Below are positions 8,439 through 17,380 of a DNA stretch of 64,000 nt, piece by piece (position 1 is the stretch's first letter; every line of letters begins with the position of its first letter). A program made the position numbers and the translations under genes. Where the stretch lies: the NCBI RefSeq assembly GCF_014773395.1, contig NZ_JACXAF010000005.1, positions 1-64,000 on the forward strand, read 5' to 3'. Origin of the DNA: Neiella litorisoli (lineage in GTDB: Bacteria; Pseudomonadota; Gammaproteobacteria; Enterobacterales; Neiellaceae). The notes under the pieces were generated by a model. That model worked only from the letters and a program-made list of their open reading frames with translations. It did not search any database and was not told the DNA's origin.

Positions 8439-9263
8439 TTAAAAAAGTTGTTCCATTTCTTCGGCCCGCGCGACGCAAGCGCGCATGGCTTGGTCAACCA
8501 AGCCAGCCAAGTCTTGCTCTTTAAAGGTTGCCACGGCTTCGGCTGTGGTGCCACCTTTTGACGTCACTTGAGCGGTCAATTCAGTGAATGACTTTGACAT
8601 TTCCGATGCCGCTAGGTGACTTGAGCCAATTGCTGCTTGTTGGACAAATTGGCGTGCGGTATCGGCATCTAGGCCCATGGCTTCAACGCTCTTTTGCATT
8701 GCTTCCATGAACATGAAGAAATAGGCTGGCGCGCTGCCGCTGGCGGCAATCACCAGATTTAAGCCTGCTTCGCTGCCAACCCATGCGGTTTTGCCCACGG
8801 CTTGCATGAGTGCGGCGGCTGTGTCGCGATCGGCGTCGCTGACCTGCTCATCGGCATACAAGCCTGTCATCCCCTGACCAATCAGGCATGGGGTATTGGG
8901 CATGGTCCGAACCACCCGTTTGGCATTACCGAGCAGTGCTCTTAATCGCGCGACTTTAATACCAGCAGCAACAGAAACAATCAGTTTGTTTGCCAATTCA
9001 GGCTGCTCTGAGAGTAACGGTTCACATACCGTTGCCATTAATTGTGGCTTCACTGCCAGCACGACGGCATCGGCACTGGCGACACATTGAGCATTGTTGG
9101 TGTAGGTGTTCAATCCGGGAAACTCGTCAGCCAGGGCTGCTAGCTTATCGCTGTCGGGATCGCTGACATGAACCTGAGCGGCTGGTTTACCTTGTTTAAT
9201 CAGCCCTTTTAGAATCGCGCTGGCCATGTTGCCGGCACCAATAAATGCAATCTGTTGAGACAT
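8439..9263 (-). CDS. proC: Pyrroline-5-carboxylate reductase
   Basis: A 274-residue enzyme catalysing the last step of proline synthesis, NAD(P)H-dependent reduction of pyrroline-5-carboxylate. The Rossmann start IAFIGAGNMASAILKGL, the RTMPNTPCLIGQG motif and the C-terminal TSKGGTTAEAV signature are all present. The ATG at 9263 has an AGGA box, so the six-residue longer reading is less likely. It lies between yggS and yggT, the common gammaproteobacterial order. Confidence 0.97.
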   Translation of the reverse strand: MSQQIAFIGAGNMASAILKGLIKQGKPAAQVHVSDPDSDKLAALADEFPGLNTYTNNAQCVASADAVVLAVKPQLMATVCEPLLSEQPELANKLIVSVAAGIKVARLRALLGNAKRVVRTMPNTPCLIGQGMTGLYADEQVSDADRDTAAALMQAVGKTAWVGSEAGLNLVIAASGSAPAYFFMFMEAMQKSVEAMGLDADTARQFVQQAAIGSSHLAASEMSKSFTELTAQVTSKGGTTAEAVATFKEQDLAGLVDQAMRACVARAEEMEQLF

Positions 9264-9280
9264 GCTTGTTCCTGTTTCCA

Positions 9281-9985
9281 TTACTGTTCTGGCGCCGCTT
9301 TTGGTTGGCGTGCGCCGAAAATGGCTGTGCCAATTCGAACCATGGTGCTGCCATGGTGAATCGCCGGCTGCAAATCCTGAGTCATTCCCATCGATAGGGT
9401 ATCGACCGATGGGTAGTTGCGTTGCAGCAATTCGAGCTGTTCTGCCATTAGGGTAAATTGTTGTGCTAATCGAGCTTGATCGGCGGTGTTTTCGACGATT
9501 GCCATCAGGCCTCTTAATTGCAGCTGCGGCAGCTCATCGATAAGCGCCGCTAATGGACCTATCTCGGCCACGCTGACGCCTGACTTTTGTGGCTCGGCGC
9601 TGGCATTAACCTGAATACAGACATTCAGTGGTTTCAGGTTTGCTGGCCGCTGATCATTCAAACGACGGGCGATCTTGTCGCGCTCGACAGTATGGATCCA
9701 ATCCATGTGCTCGGCCAACGGCCGCGTCTTATTCGATTGAATGGGGCCGATAAAGTGCCATTGCAACCCCAAGTGGCTTAATTTTTGGGCTTTTTCAACT
9801 GCTTCTTGGGCGTAGTTTTCGCCAAAATCGATCTGCCCTAAAGCCGCTACTGCTTCAATGTCACTGACAGGTTTGGTTTTTGACACTGCCAGCAATTTGA
9901 CGCTGCCTGCAGCGCGGTTGGCTTTTTGCGTGGCAACTTGAACTTGGTCGTAGGCAGCGGCGTAACGCTCTGCTAGGGTTGGCAT
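9281..9985 (-). CDS. yggS: YggS/PLPBP pyridoxal phosphate homeostasis protein
   Basis: A 234-residue member of the YggS/PROSC family, a PLP-binding single-domain alanine-racemase-fold protein that buffers vitamin B6 rather than acting as an enzyme. The PLP lysine lies in LLAVSKTKP, and FGENYAQEAVEK, WHFIGPIQSNK and LSMGMTQDL are family blocks. The ATG at 9985 is chosen; a TTG six codons upstream is possible. It is the first gene of the leftward yggS-proC-yggT-DUF4426-rdgB-hemW unit and starts 34 bp from the divergent pilT ATG. Confidence 0.95.
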   Translation of the reverse strand: MPTLAERYAAAYDQVQVATQKANRAAGSVKLLAVSKTKPVSDIEAVAALGQIDFGENYAQEAVEKAQKLSHLGLQWHFIGPIQSNKTRPLAEHMDWIHTVERDKIARRLNDQRPANLKPLNVCIQVNASAEPQKSGVSVAEIGPLAALIDELPQLQLRGLMAIVENTADQARLAQQFTLMAEQLELLQRNYPSVDTLSMGMTQDLQPAIHHGSTMVRIGTAIFGARQPKAAPEQ

Positions 9986-10019
9986 AATTTTGTCACGGCT
10001 CAATCTGGAGTTTCAGGCC

Positions 10020-11054
10020 ATGGATATTACCGAACTTTTGGAATTCAGTGTTAAACATAAAGCCTCAGATTTACATTTAAGTGCTGATATGCCGCCGCTT
10101 ATTCGGGTGGACGGCGAAGTTCGCAAGCTCAATATTGCCCCGTTAGAACACAAACAGGTTCACGCGCTGATTTACGACATCATGAATGACAAACAGCGTC
10201 GTGACTATGAAGAGCAGTTAGAGAGTGATTTTTCTTTCGAAGTGCCTGGTTTGGCGCGCTTTCGTGTCAATGCCTTTGTTCAGAACCGTGGTGCTGCCGC
10301 CGTATTCCGGACCATTCCATCCAAAGTTCTGACGTTAGAAGAGTTGGGCGCGCCCGATATTTTCCGCCAACTGAGCGAAAAACCAAGAGGGCTGGTATTA
10401 GTCACCGGCCCAACCGGTTCGGGTAAGTCGACGACGTTAGCGGCAATGATTGATTACATTAACTCCAATCGTTTCGACCATATTCTTACCATTGAAGACC
10501 CGATCGAATTTGTTCACGACAATAAAAAGTCGCTGGTCAATCAGCGCGAAGTCCATCGCGATACCCATAGCTTTAACAACGCGCTGCGCTCAGCATTGCG
10601 GGAAGATCCAGATGTCATCTTGGTTGGTGAGATGCGGGATCTGGAAACCATTCGCTTGGCAATGACTGCTGCTGAAACGGGTCACTTAGTGTTCGGCACC
10701 TTGCACACCACTTCGGCGCCAAAAACCATTGACCGGATCATCGATGTGTTCCCTGCAGAAGAAAAATCCATGGTTCGATCGATGCTATCGGAATCGTTGC
10801 AAGCGGTCATCTCGCAAACGCTGCTCAAACGCAATGGCGGCGGTCGGGTGGCGGCCCATGAAATCATGGTGGCGACGCCAGCAATTCGAAACTTGATTCG
10901 CGAAGATAAAATCGCCCAGATGTACTCGGTGATTCAAACGGGGATGGCTCTAGGCATGCAAACCTTGGATCAGTCACTGCAAGATCTGGTTAACCGCGGC
11001 ATGGTGTCTCGTGAAGAAGCCATGAAAAAAGCTGGCGGCAAACAAGCCCTGTAA
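10020..11054 (+). CDS. pilT: Type IV pilus retraction ATPase PilT
   Basis: A 344-residue hexameric ATPase that powers pilus retraction at the inner membrane for twitching and DNA uptake. Walker A GPTGSGKST is at about 130-138, followed by the Asp box, Walker B (DPDVILVGEMRD), the His box and the PilT-specific C-terminal motif AIRNLIRE. The ATG at 10020 has GGAG upstream and matches the family N-terminus MDITELLEFSVKHKASDLHL. It begins a rightward unit with pilU. Confidence 0.98.
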   Translation: MDITELLEFSVKHKASDLHLSADMPPLIRVDGEVRKLNIAPLEHKQVHALIYDIMNDKQRRDYEEQLESDFSFEVPGLARFRVNAFVQNRGAAAVFRTIPSKVLTLEELGAPDIFRQLSEKPRGLVLVTGPTGSGKSTTLAAMIDYINSNRFDHILTIEDPIEFVHDNKKSLVNQREVHRDTHSFNNALRSALREDPDVILVGEMRDLETIRLAMTAAETGHLVFGTLHTTSAPKTIDRIIDVFPAEEKSMVRSMLSESLQAVISQTLLKRNGGGRVAAHEIMVATPAIRNLIREDKIAQMYSVIQTGMALGMQTLDQSLQDLVNRGMVSREEAMKKAGGKQAL

Positions 11055-11074
11055 CGGCCAAAGGAACGTATAAG

Positions 11075-12193
11075 ATGGAATTACTGACTCCTTATCTAGC
11101 AAAGATGGTGGCGCAAAAAGGTTCCGACCTGTTTATTACGGTTGGCGTGCCGGTCAGCATTAAGGTCCATGGCCGAGTCGAACCGCTTGATGACAACAAA
11201 CTCGACGCAGACGCTGCTCGCCGCATTGTTGAAGACACCATGAACCAATCCCAGCTTGCTGAGTTTAACGACACCAGCGAGTGTAACTTTGCCATTGCGG
11301 TCAATGATGTTGGCCGTTTTCGGGTTAATGCCTTTTGTCAGCGAGAGCACGTGGGCATGGTGATCCGCCGGATTGAAACCACCATTCCGGATGCCGATGA
11401 CTTAATGCTACCGCCAATCCTGAAAGATATTATTTTGTCCAAGCGCGGTTTGTTCTTGTTTGTTGGCGGTACCGGCACCGGTAAATCGACCTCGATGGCC
11501 GCCTTGTTGGGCTATCGCAACATCAAGACCTCGGGTCATATTCTGACCATTGAAGATCCCATTGAATTTGTCCATGAGCACCGTGGCTGCATTGTCACCC
11601 AGCGCGAGGTCGGCATTGACACGCCAAGCTTTGATTCTGCGCTGAAAAACAGTCTGCGTCAGGCGCCGGATGTGATCATGCTCGGTGAGATCCGAACCTC
11701 AGAAACGATGGAATATGCCCTGAGCTTTTCGGAAACGGGCCACTTGTGTATTGCCACCTTGCACGCCAACAACGCCAACCAAGCACTGGATCGGATGTTG
11801 CACTTAGTACCAAAGGAAATGCAGGACCAGCTGCTGTTTGATTTGGCGCTCAATTTGCGGGCGATTGTGGCGCAGCAATTGGTGCCGACCAAAGATGGTC
11901 AAGGCCGACGCGCGGCGATTGAGATCCTGATTAACACCCCTCATGTGTCGGATCTGATCCGCCGCGGCGAGGTTCATCGCATTAAGGAATCGATGGCTAA
12001 ATCAAGAGAGCAGGGCATGCAGACCTTCGATCAGGCCTTATTTGATTTGTACAAGAAGGGCGACATTAATTATGCCGATGCCCTTCATGCCGCTGACTCT
12101 CCGAATGATTTGCGTTTGATGATCAAACTGGATGACGGAGATTCGGCATCGAAAGGCATGCTCGATGGGGTCTCGATTGACATGGATGACTAA
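11075..12193 (+). CDS. pilU: PilT-dependent accessory retraction ATPase PilU
   Basis: A 372-residue paralogue of PilT that helps retraction under load in Vibrio, Pseudomonas and Acinetobacter. Walker A is GGTGTGKST (about 131-139) and Walker B DVIMLGEIR. The AIRNLIRE motif of PilT is replaced by HVSDLIRR, and there is an extra acidic C-terminal tail, both typical of PilU. It follows pilT after 20 bp and is followed after 3 bp by a small membrane protein gene. Confidence 0.96.
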   Translation: MELLTPYLAKMVAQKGSDLFITVGVPVSIKVHGRVEPLDDNKLDADAARRIVEDTMNQSQLAEFNDTSECNFAIAVNDVGRFRVNAFCQREHVGMVIRRIETTIPDADDLMLPPILKDIILSKRGLFLFVGGTGTGKSTSMAALLGYRNIKTSGHILTIEDPIEFVHEHRGCIVTQREVGIDTPSFDSALKNSLRQAPDVIMLGEIRTSETMEYALSFSETGHLCIATLHANNANQALDRMLHLVPKEMQDQLLFDLALNLRAIVAQQLVPTKDGQGRRAAIEILINTPHVSDLIRRGEVHRIKESMAKSREQGMQTFDQALFDLYKKGDINYADALHAADSPNDLRLMIKLDDGDSASKGMLDGVSIDMDD

Positions 12194-12196
12194 CCA

Positions 12197-12499
12197 ATGG
12201 GGTGGACTCCAGAGCTGATTATTCTGGCGCTCAATGGGGTATTGCTGACCATTTCCTATGGTTGGCTCTACCCTAGGTATGTCAAAGACAACATGCGTAA
12301 ATTGATGATCAACGATGTCGCGGCCTTTGTTGTTGCCTTGATCGTTGCCGCTGGTTTGTTTATTGGCAAAGACATCCACTTCAATGCCTTATTGTTTGAG
12401 GCCAATTGGTTTTGGTTCACCTTGTTAAGTTACACCGCTCTTGAAATCCCCTTTTCAATTCGTTACTGCAATAAATATAACTTGTGGAAAAAGCTGTAG
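12197..12499 (+). CDS. Small three-helix membrane protein, unknown
   Basis: A 100-residue protein with three hydrophobic segments (about 6-25, 40-58 and 70-88) and a basic C-terminus. The ATG begins 3 bp after the pilU stop, so it should be co-translated with pilT-pilU. I do not recognise a named family. The link with type IV pili or with the PilZ protein downstream is inferred from position alone. Confidence 0.75.
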   Translation: MGWTPELIILALNGVLLTISYGWLYPRYVKDNMRKLMINDVAAFVVALIVAAGLFIGKDIHFNALLFEANWFWFTLLSYTALEIPFSIRYCNKYNLWKKL

Positions 12500-12577
12500 T
12501 TACAGCTATTGAACTGGCGATGTTTAGGCTTGTCAGCTATAGCTAAGACATTGAATTGATCATTGAAAGGCTTTTTC

Positions 12578-13285
12578 GTGTCTATTTTTGATGAGCGCTA
12601 TATTGGTGAGCCGGAACAGATCCAAGGATTAGTCAGCCACCTGAGAACTGGCAACCTCATCGATTTTCAGTTGAATTCCGCTGTTCCGCTGAGAATGAAG
12701 TTCAAGCTGGTTGGTTTCGATATCGGCAACTTCTTTATTTTTAGTGTGCCATCATCGAGCTACAAAGCTCATGCAGAAGAACTAAACGCTGGCCACGGTT
12801 GTGTCGTCCGAGCCGTGATAGGCGGTGATTTAGGCCATTGCATTGCCTTTCAAAGTAAAGTGATGATGCTGCAAAAAACGCCTCGCCCTTTGTTATTTGT
12901 AAGTTGGCCGCAGCAAGTGGAGAACTTCCGTTTACGCAAAGAGTTACGCGTCGGTACTCGCATTCCGGCCACTTTTATGGACAAGGAAAACGGCCAAAGC
13001 GCCAAAGGGCAATATCATTTACTTGAAGGCACGGTAATGGATTTATCCGTGGGTGGTTGCTTGTTTCAGTTGCCTTGGACTATTCAGGCGGGCGCAGTGC
13101 CAATTAGCCATGGTTTGTTGAAAATGACCTTTCCATCTCGCCCTGATGATCCGTTATTTGTGCCAGCTCAAGTGCGCCGGGCGACTCGAAAAAGCCAAGA
13201 GCACATGCATTTAGGGTTGCAGTTTGAGCCGGTCGAAGAACTCATCGAATTATTCCACCACATCAACTTAGAAAGTCGGCTGTAG
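12578..13285 (+). CDS. YcgR-like PilZ domain c-di-GMP receptor
   Basis: A 235-residue protein with an N-terminal YcgR-N-type beta-rich domain (about 1-105) and a C-terminal PilZ domain. The c-di-GMP-binding RxxxR (LRKELRVGTR) and DxSxxG (DLSVGGC) motifs are both complete, so it should bind the nucleotide. The GTG at 12578 has GAAAGG seven bases upstream and is preferred to a TTG five codons earlier. YcgR proteins brake flagella; here, placed just behind pilT-pilU, a role at the pilus motor is equally possible, which is inference. It converges on ruvX with no gap. Confidence 0.85.
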   Translation: MSIFDERYIGEPEQIQGLVSHLRTGNLIDFQLNSAVPLRMKFKLVGFDIGNFFIFSVPSSSYKAHAEELNAGHGCVVRAVIGGDLGHCIAFQSKVMMLQKTPRPLLFVSWPQQVENFRLRKELRVGTRIPATFMDKENGQSAKGQYHLLEGTVMDLSVGGCLFQLPWTIQAGAVPISHGLLKMTFPSRPDDPLFVPAQVRRATRKSQEHMHLGLQFEPVEELIELFHHINLESRL

Positions 13286-13717
13286 CTAGTTCCACAGGTT
13301 TTCAAAATAGCTTTCGACAATGAGCACGGCTGATACGCTGTCGACTTTGTCTTTACTCAGCGCTTTGAAACCGCCAAGTTCGAATAGCCGAGCGCGGGCA
13401 TCGACCGTGGTCAGCCGTTCATCTTGCAATTCGACTTGGTAGCCAAAGCGGCCGTGTAGGCGGTTGGCGAATTTACGAGCGCGCTGAGTCAGCTCTTGCT
13501 CGCTGCCATCCATGTTTAACGGCAGGCCAACCACCAATAAGTCCGGCTGCCACTGTGTTAGTAGCGATTCTACCTGTTGCCAGTTCGGCACTCCGTCATT
13601 GGCCTTGAGCGCCGCATCAGGAGATGCAGTCCCCGTGATCTCCTGACCAACAGCCACGCCGATGCTTTTGGTGCCATAGTCAAAACCGAGAATGGTTCGC
13701 TCGCCAACTGCTTTCAC
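13286..13717 (-). CDS. ruvX: Pre-16S rRNA nuclease / RuvX-type (YqgF)
   Basis: A 143-residue RNase H-fold protein that trims the 5' end of 16S rRNA. The catalytic Asp is in [14 protein letters not shown], and [18 protein letters not shown] and the final [12 protein letters not shown] blocks are conserved. The GTG start at 13717 overlaps the yqgE stop by one base (TAGTG), which indicates translational coupling. Confidence 0.95.
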   Translation of the reverse strand: MKAVGERTILGFDYGTKSIGVAVGQEITGTASPDAALKANDGVPNWQQVESLLTQWQPDLLVVGLPLNMDGSEQELTQRARKFANRLHGRFGYQVELQDERLTTVDARARLFELGGFKALSKDKVDSVSAVLIVESYFENLWN

Positions 13718-14283
13718 TAAGCGTGACCTGCCTGCGGGCTGATGCTGGCAATATCAATACCGAGCTTGTGGCCAGATGCTTGCCAGCGCATGGACGCATC
13801 GACATCGAAAATAATGCTTTGGTCGGCAGGGATCACGAGCCAAGAATTGTCAGCAATTTCTTGCTCTAACTGGCCAGCATCCCAGCCTGCGTATCCTAAG
13901 GTCACCAGAAACTTACTGGGCTCTAAGTCGGTTCCAAGGATCTGCAAAATGTCTTTCGAGGTGGTGACCATCAGATCGTCATCTAAGCTGAGGCTCGATG
14001 ACCAGCCAGGTTGCGCCGTGTGCAAGACAAAGCCGCGCTCTTGGGCAACTGGCCCTCCGGCGAAAATCGGTTGTTCAAGATTGTCCGAAGACAAGTCATC
14101 ACGATGCAGATCTTGCACCTTAGACAACAGCTCAGACAGGCTTAAATTTTTGATTGGATGATTGATGATCAGTCCCATGGCACCTTGATCATTGTGCTCA
14201 CAGATATAAGTGACCGAGCGCTGGAAGTAAGGATCTTCCAGCGAGGGCATGGCAACTAACAGCTTACCTTGGAGACTTTCCAT
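13717..14283 (-). CDS. yqgE: YqgE/AlgH family protein
   Basis: A 188-residue member of UPF0301 (YqgE, AlgH), a conserved protein without an agreed biochemical role. The family start [19 protein letters not shown] and the block [11 protein letters not shown] are clear. I choose the ATG at 14283 because it fits the family N-terminus; upstream in-frame codons lack a ribosome site. It lies between gshB and ruvX as in E. coli. Confidence 0.94.
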   Translation of the reverse strand: MESLQGKLLVAMPSLEDPYFQRSVTYICEHNDQGAMGLIINHPIKNLSLSELLSKVQDLHRDDLSSDNLEQPIFAGGPVAQERGFVLHTAQPGWSSSLSLDDDLMVTTSKDILQILGTDLEPSKFLVTLGYAGWDAGQLEQEIADNSWLVIPADQSIIFDVDASMRWQASGHKLGIDIASISPQAGHA

Positions 14284-14365
14284 ACGACTCGACTCTGGTT
14301 CTCTCATATGTTCATTATGGCAGTAATACCAATCGATGTAGACATTTGCTCGCCGCAATACGTTC

Positions 14366-15325
14366 TTAACCGGCTTGCTGAGCCAGTTTGTCGGCAATTG
14401 CGTCCATCAGACGGTCGGCAATACGAACGTCAAAAGCGGCCTCAATTTCGCGAATACAGGTCGGGCTGGTGACATTAACCTCGGTCAGGCGATCACCAAT
14501 CACATCTAAACCGACAAACAGTAACCCGCGTTTTTTCAGCTCAGGTCCAACGGCGTTGGCAATCGCCCAGTCGGCGTCGGACAATGGCCGCGCTTCGCCG
14601 CGACCGCCTGCCGCTAAATTACCGCGAGTTTCACCGCCTGCTGGGATCCGTGCGAGGCAGTAAGGCACCGCTTCGCCATCGATCATTAGGATGCGTTTGT
14701 CGCCATCTTTGATTGCAGGCAAATAGTTTTGAATCATGGCATAGCGTTGGCCGTGCTCGGTTAGTGTTTCAATGATCACGCCAACATTGGGGTCATCTTG
14801 TCGAACCCGAAAAATCGACGCGCCACCCATGCCATCAAGCGGCTTGAGAATGACATCGCCATGTTCTGCTAAAAACGCTCGAATTTGTTTCGCCTGACGG
14901 GTCACTAATGTGTCTGGGGTATGCTCGGCGAACCACGCGGTGAACAATTTTTCGTTGCAATCGCGTAGGCTGGCAGGCTTGTTGACGACCAGCACTCCTT
15001 GTTCCTCGGCGCGCTCCAACATGTAAGTGGCATAAATAAATTCGGTATCGAACGGCGGATCCTTGCGCATTAGAATGGTATCAAGTTCGGTCAGTGGCGC
15101 TTCAACCGGCTCACCTAGGGTAAACCAATCATCCGCGTCTTCTTGAACGAACAGTTTGCGCATGGTGGCAAATGCGTTGCCTTGGCGGAGGTAGAGGTCA
15201 TTCATTTCCATGTACCAGAGTTGCCAGCCGCGAGCTTGGGCTGCCAGCAACATGGCAAAGCTGGAGTCTTTTTTAATGTTGATGCCCGCAATCGGGTCCA
15301 TCACGATGCCCAGTTGTACCGTCAT
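14366..15325 (-). CDS. gshB: Glutathione synthetase
   Basis: A 319-residue ATP-grasp enzyme joining gamma-glutamylcysteine and glycine. The conserved segments GIVMDPIAGINIKKDSSFAM, MRKDPPFDTEFIYATY, KPLDGMGGASIFR and EVNVTSPTCIREIE are all seen. The ATG follows AAGGAT. It is second in the rsmE-gshB-yqgE-ruvX unit. Confidence 0.98.
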   Translation of the reverse strand: MTVQLGIVMDPIAGINIKKDSSFAMLLAAQARGWQLWYMEMNDLYLRQGNAFATMRKLFVQEDADDWFTLGEPVEAPLTELDTILMRKDPPFDTEFIYATYMLERAEEQGVLVVNKPASLRDCNEKLFTAWFAEHTPDTLVTRQAKQIRAFLAEHGDVILKPLDGMGGASIFRVRQDDPNVGVIIETLTEHGQRYAMIQNYLPAIKDGDKRILMIDGEAVPYCLARIPAGGETRGNLAAGGRGEARPLSDADWAIANAVGPELKKRGLLFVGLDVIGDRLTEVNVTSPTCIREIEAAFDVRIADRLMDAIADKLAQQAG

Positions 15326-15334
15326 TTTTTATCC

Positions 15335-16066
15335 TTATCCTAAATCGCCAAAGCGTGTTTGCAGCGCAGTTAGCGCCGTGAGTGCAGCGGTTTCGGTGCG
15401 TAACACTCGGGGGCCAAGCAAAATGCTCTGATAACCGTGTTCGCCAGCGGCCGCAATTTCTTGTTCACTGAGTCCACCTTCTGGACCAATCAGCAGACGC
15501 ACGCCAGCCGCAGGCACAGAATCAATACCATTGATGCCGTGTTGGGCACTTGGGTGCAGATTGAGCTTAAGCTGTTCGGTTTGCTCAACTAACCATTCAG
15601 CCAAACTGACCGGCGAATTGATTTGGGGCACTAGGTTGCGGCCACATTGTTCGCAAGCACTAATCGCCACTTGCTGCCAATGTTGAACTTTCTTTTGCCA
15701 ACGTTCTGCTTGTAACTTAACACCACAGCGCTCGGTAATTAATGGCGTAATGGCATCGACACCCAATTCGACAGCTTTTTGAATCGTGAAATCCATTTTG
15801 TCGCCGCGGCTGACACCTTGTCCGATGTGCACTTTTAAGGGGGACTCGACGGAATGTTCTAGCGCCTCGCCAACATCTGCCACAACGTTGCGCTTTTCAA
15901 CCGCAGCGAGAATCGCAGGGTAGGCGAGTCCTGATCCATCAAACAGCTCAATGGTGTCGCCGACTCTCATTCGAAGCACTCTGGCGACATGGCCTGCAGC
16001 ACTATCAGATAACTGCACCTGAGACTGAGAGTGCAAAGGTTCTGGGTGAAAAATACGAGTGGTCAC
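15335..16066 (-). CDS. rsmE: 16S rRNA m3U1498 methyltransferase
   Basis: A 243-residue SPOUT-class SAM-dependent methyltransferase that modifies U1498 of 16S rRNA. The knot-forming C-terminal region has LLIGPEGGLSEQEI and LGPRVLRTETA, both family signatures; the N-terminus is a PUA-like domain with HVARVLRMRVGD. A GTG start at 16066 is used. It heads the leftward unit and stops 9 bp before gshB. Confidence 0.96.
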   Translation of the reverse strand: MTTRIFHPEPLHSQSQVQLSDSAAGHVARVLRMRVGDTIELFDGSGLAYPAILAAVEKRNVVADVGEALEHSVESPLKVHIGQGVSRGDKMDFTIQKAVELGVDAITPLITERCGVKLQAERWQKKVQHWQQVAISACEQCGRNLVPQINSPVSLAEWLVEQTEQLKLNLHPSAQHGINGIDSVPAAGVRLLIGPEGGLSEQEIAAAGEHGYQSILLGPRVLRTETAALTALTALQTRFGDLG

Positions 16067-16349
16067 AAATCAGTTTCTTTGCTCGTTGATCTTAAACAAA
16101 GAAATGGGGGCAGGCGGTAAAATTTCAAGTTGTTGCAGATTTTTCCGGATTGCAGGTTAAGGGCAAAAAACTCAAATAATTCCGTACATCTGCTTTCTGC
16201 TGCTCGCTCGGTAGTGATCTTTGAGCTTGCCGCGGCCAACAGACTAACTTCTATTTAGCAAGCTGATATGTCAATGGTTTTTTTATGCAATGACAGAGAC
16301 TGTGAGCAGCTTAATTTTAAGCTTGATGTAACATGACAGTTACAAAATT

Positions 16350-16359
16350 TTACCGGTAA
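16350..16359. promoter_or_regulatory. TTACCGGTAA palindrome before the lyase-like gene
   Basis: A perfect 10-bp palindrome, 50 bp before the ATG at 16409, inside a larger GTTAC...GTAAC symmetry. The shape suits a LacI- or GntR-type operator. The rest of the 342-bp gap (16067-16408) shows no gene and no clear terminator. Confidence 0.35.
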
Positions 16360-16408
16360 CATCGGAGTGGTACTTAACATACGACTGCAAAAAATAAAGA
16401 GCTGAATT

Positions 16409-17281
16409 ATGAGAAAACTGTTTCTAAGCGCGGTGCTTATTGCGCCACTTTGCGCTACTGCCCAAGTTGATTGGTACGCTGATCCTAATAAGCCCCTGAC
16501 AGACTCCTTTCGCCGTCTAGATCAAAACGCAGGTAGCTCAACAACCTGTGCTGATCAGACTGCAACATCGTCAAACCCAACTGTATCTCCTTATGGCAAG
16601 ATGTGGAAAATCGACAAACCTGTTGGTGCCCGAAGAGGAGAATATGCAAGAACAGAAGGCTTCATTCATCCAGAGGGCAGGGGGCGATTTTACGGGTGGC
16701 GCTTTCGAATTAATTCCAATCCTGATGCTGTGGATAAAGTGACCGTGTTTCAATGGAAAACGGCGATCGATAGTAATGGCACAAGTGGTACACAGAACTA
16801 CCCCATTAACATGGAATACGAGCATGGCACGCTGAAGTTGGAAGCTTTTGGCCCTTGTACAGACAGCAACGTGGCGAGCACCCCTCCCCTGTGCAGTAAT
16901 TACCCATCTCAAAGGAAAGTCACACTAAAATCAGTGCCTTTGCCGGAGTTTGGTTGGGGCGAGCTTGTCTTAAAAATTTTTAAAGATGACGACCCGAATG
17001 AAGGCTATGTAGAGTTCTACTACAACGGCGTTCAGCAAACATTATCCAACGGCAGCCCAACCGGTGATTTCAGAGTAACGTTTAAAAATGGCGACTACAA
17101 AAGAGCGTACTTGAGAACAAGTGATGGCGATGTTGGGCCACAAGATTCTAAAACCGAAAATATGTACCCCAAATGGGGAGTTTATAACCTCAATTCTTGT
17201 GGTTATGACGTCAACGTCTTTTTTGACGAAATGCGCGTCGGCAGATCATTTAATGATGTTGATCCATCTAATTATGATTAA
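16409..17281 (+). CDS. Secreted polysaccharide lyase-like beta-jelly-roll protein
   Basis: A 290-residue protein with an 18-residue signal peptide ending ATA, and a single beta-sandwich domain of the heparin-lyase-I/Polysacc_lyase (PF14099-like) type. Supporting segments are the opening DSFRRLDQ, YGWRFRIN, VTVFQWKT, YPINMEYEHG, the middle GWGELVLKIFKDDDPNEGYVEF, and the end YPKWGVYN...FFDEMRVG. Such proteins eliminate across uronic-acid linkages in glycans, but the substrate cannot be read here. It uses more AGA/CGA-type arginine codons than its neighbours, consistent with transfer. A possible operator lies 50 bp upstream. Confidence 0.65.
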   Translation: MRKLFLSAVLIAPLCATAQVDWYADPNKPLTDSFRRLDQNAGSSTTCADQTATSSNPTVSPYGKMWKIDKPVGARRGEYARTEGFIHPEGRGRFYGWRFRINSNPDAVDKVTVFQWKTAIDSNGTSGTQNYPINMEYEHGTLKLEAFGPCTDSNVASTPPLCSNYPSQRKVTLKSVPLPEFGWGELVLKIFKDDDPNEGYVEFYYNGVQQTLSNGSPTGDFRVTFKNGDYKRAYLRTSDGDVGPQDSKTENMYPKWGVYNLNSCGYDVNVFFDEMRVGRSFNDVDPSNYD

Positions 17282-17380
17282 GCCCTCCAAAGAGACTAGT
17301 GTTAACTAGCCCTCTATCATTCTGAGCCAAGGATGGCTTTATAAAAGCTCCAACTTTCCCTGCTACGACAGCATCTATCA

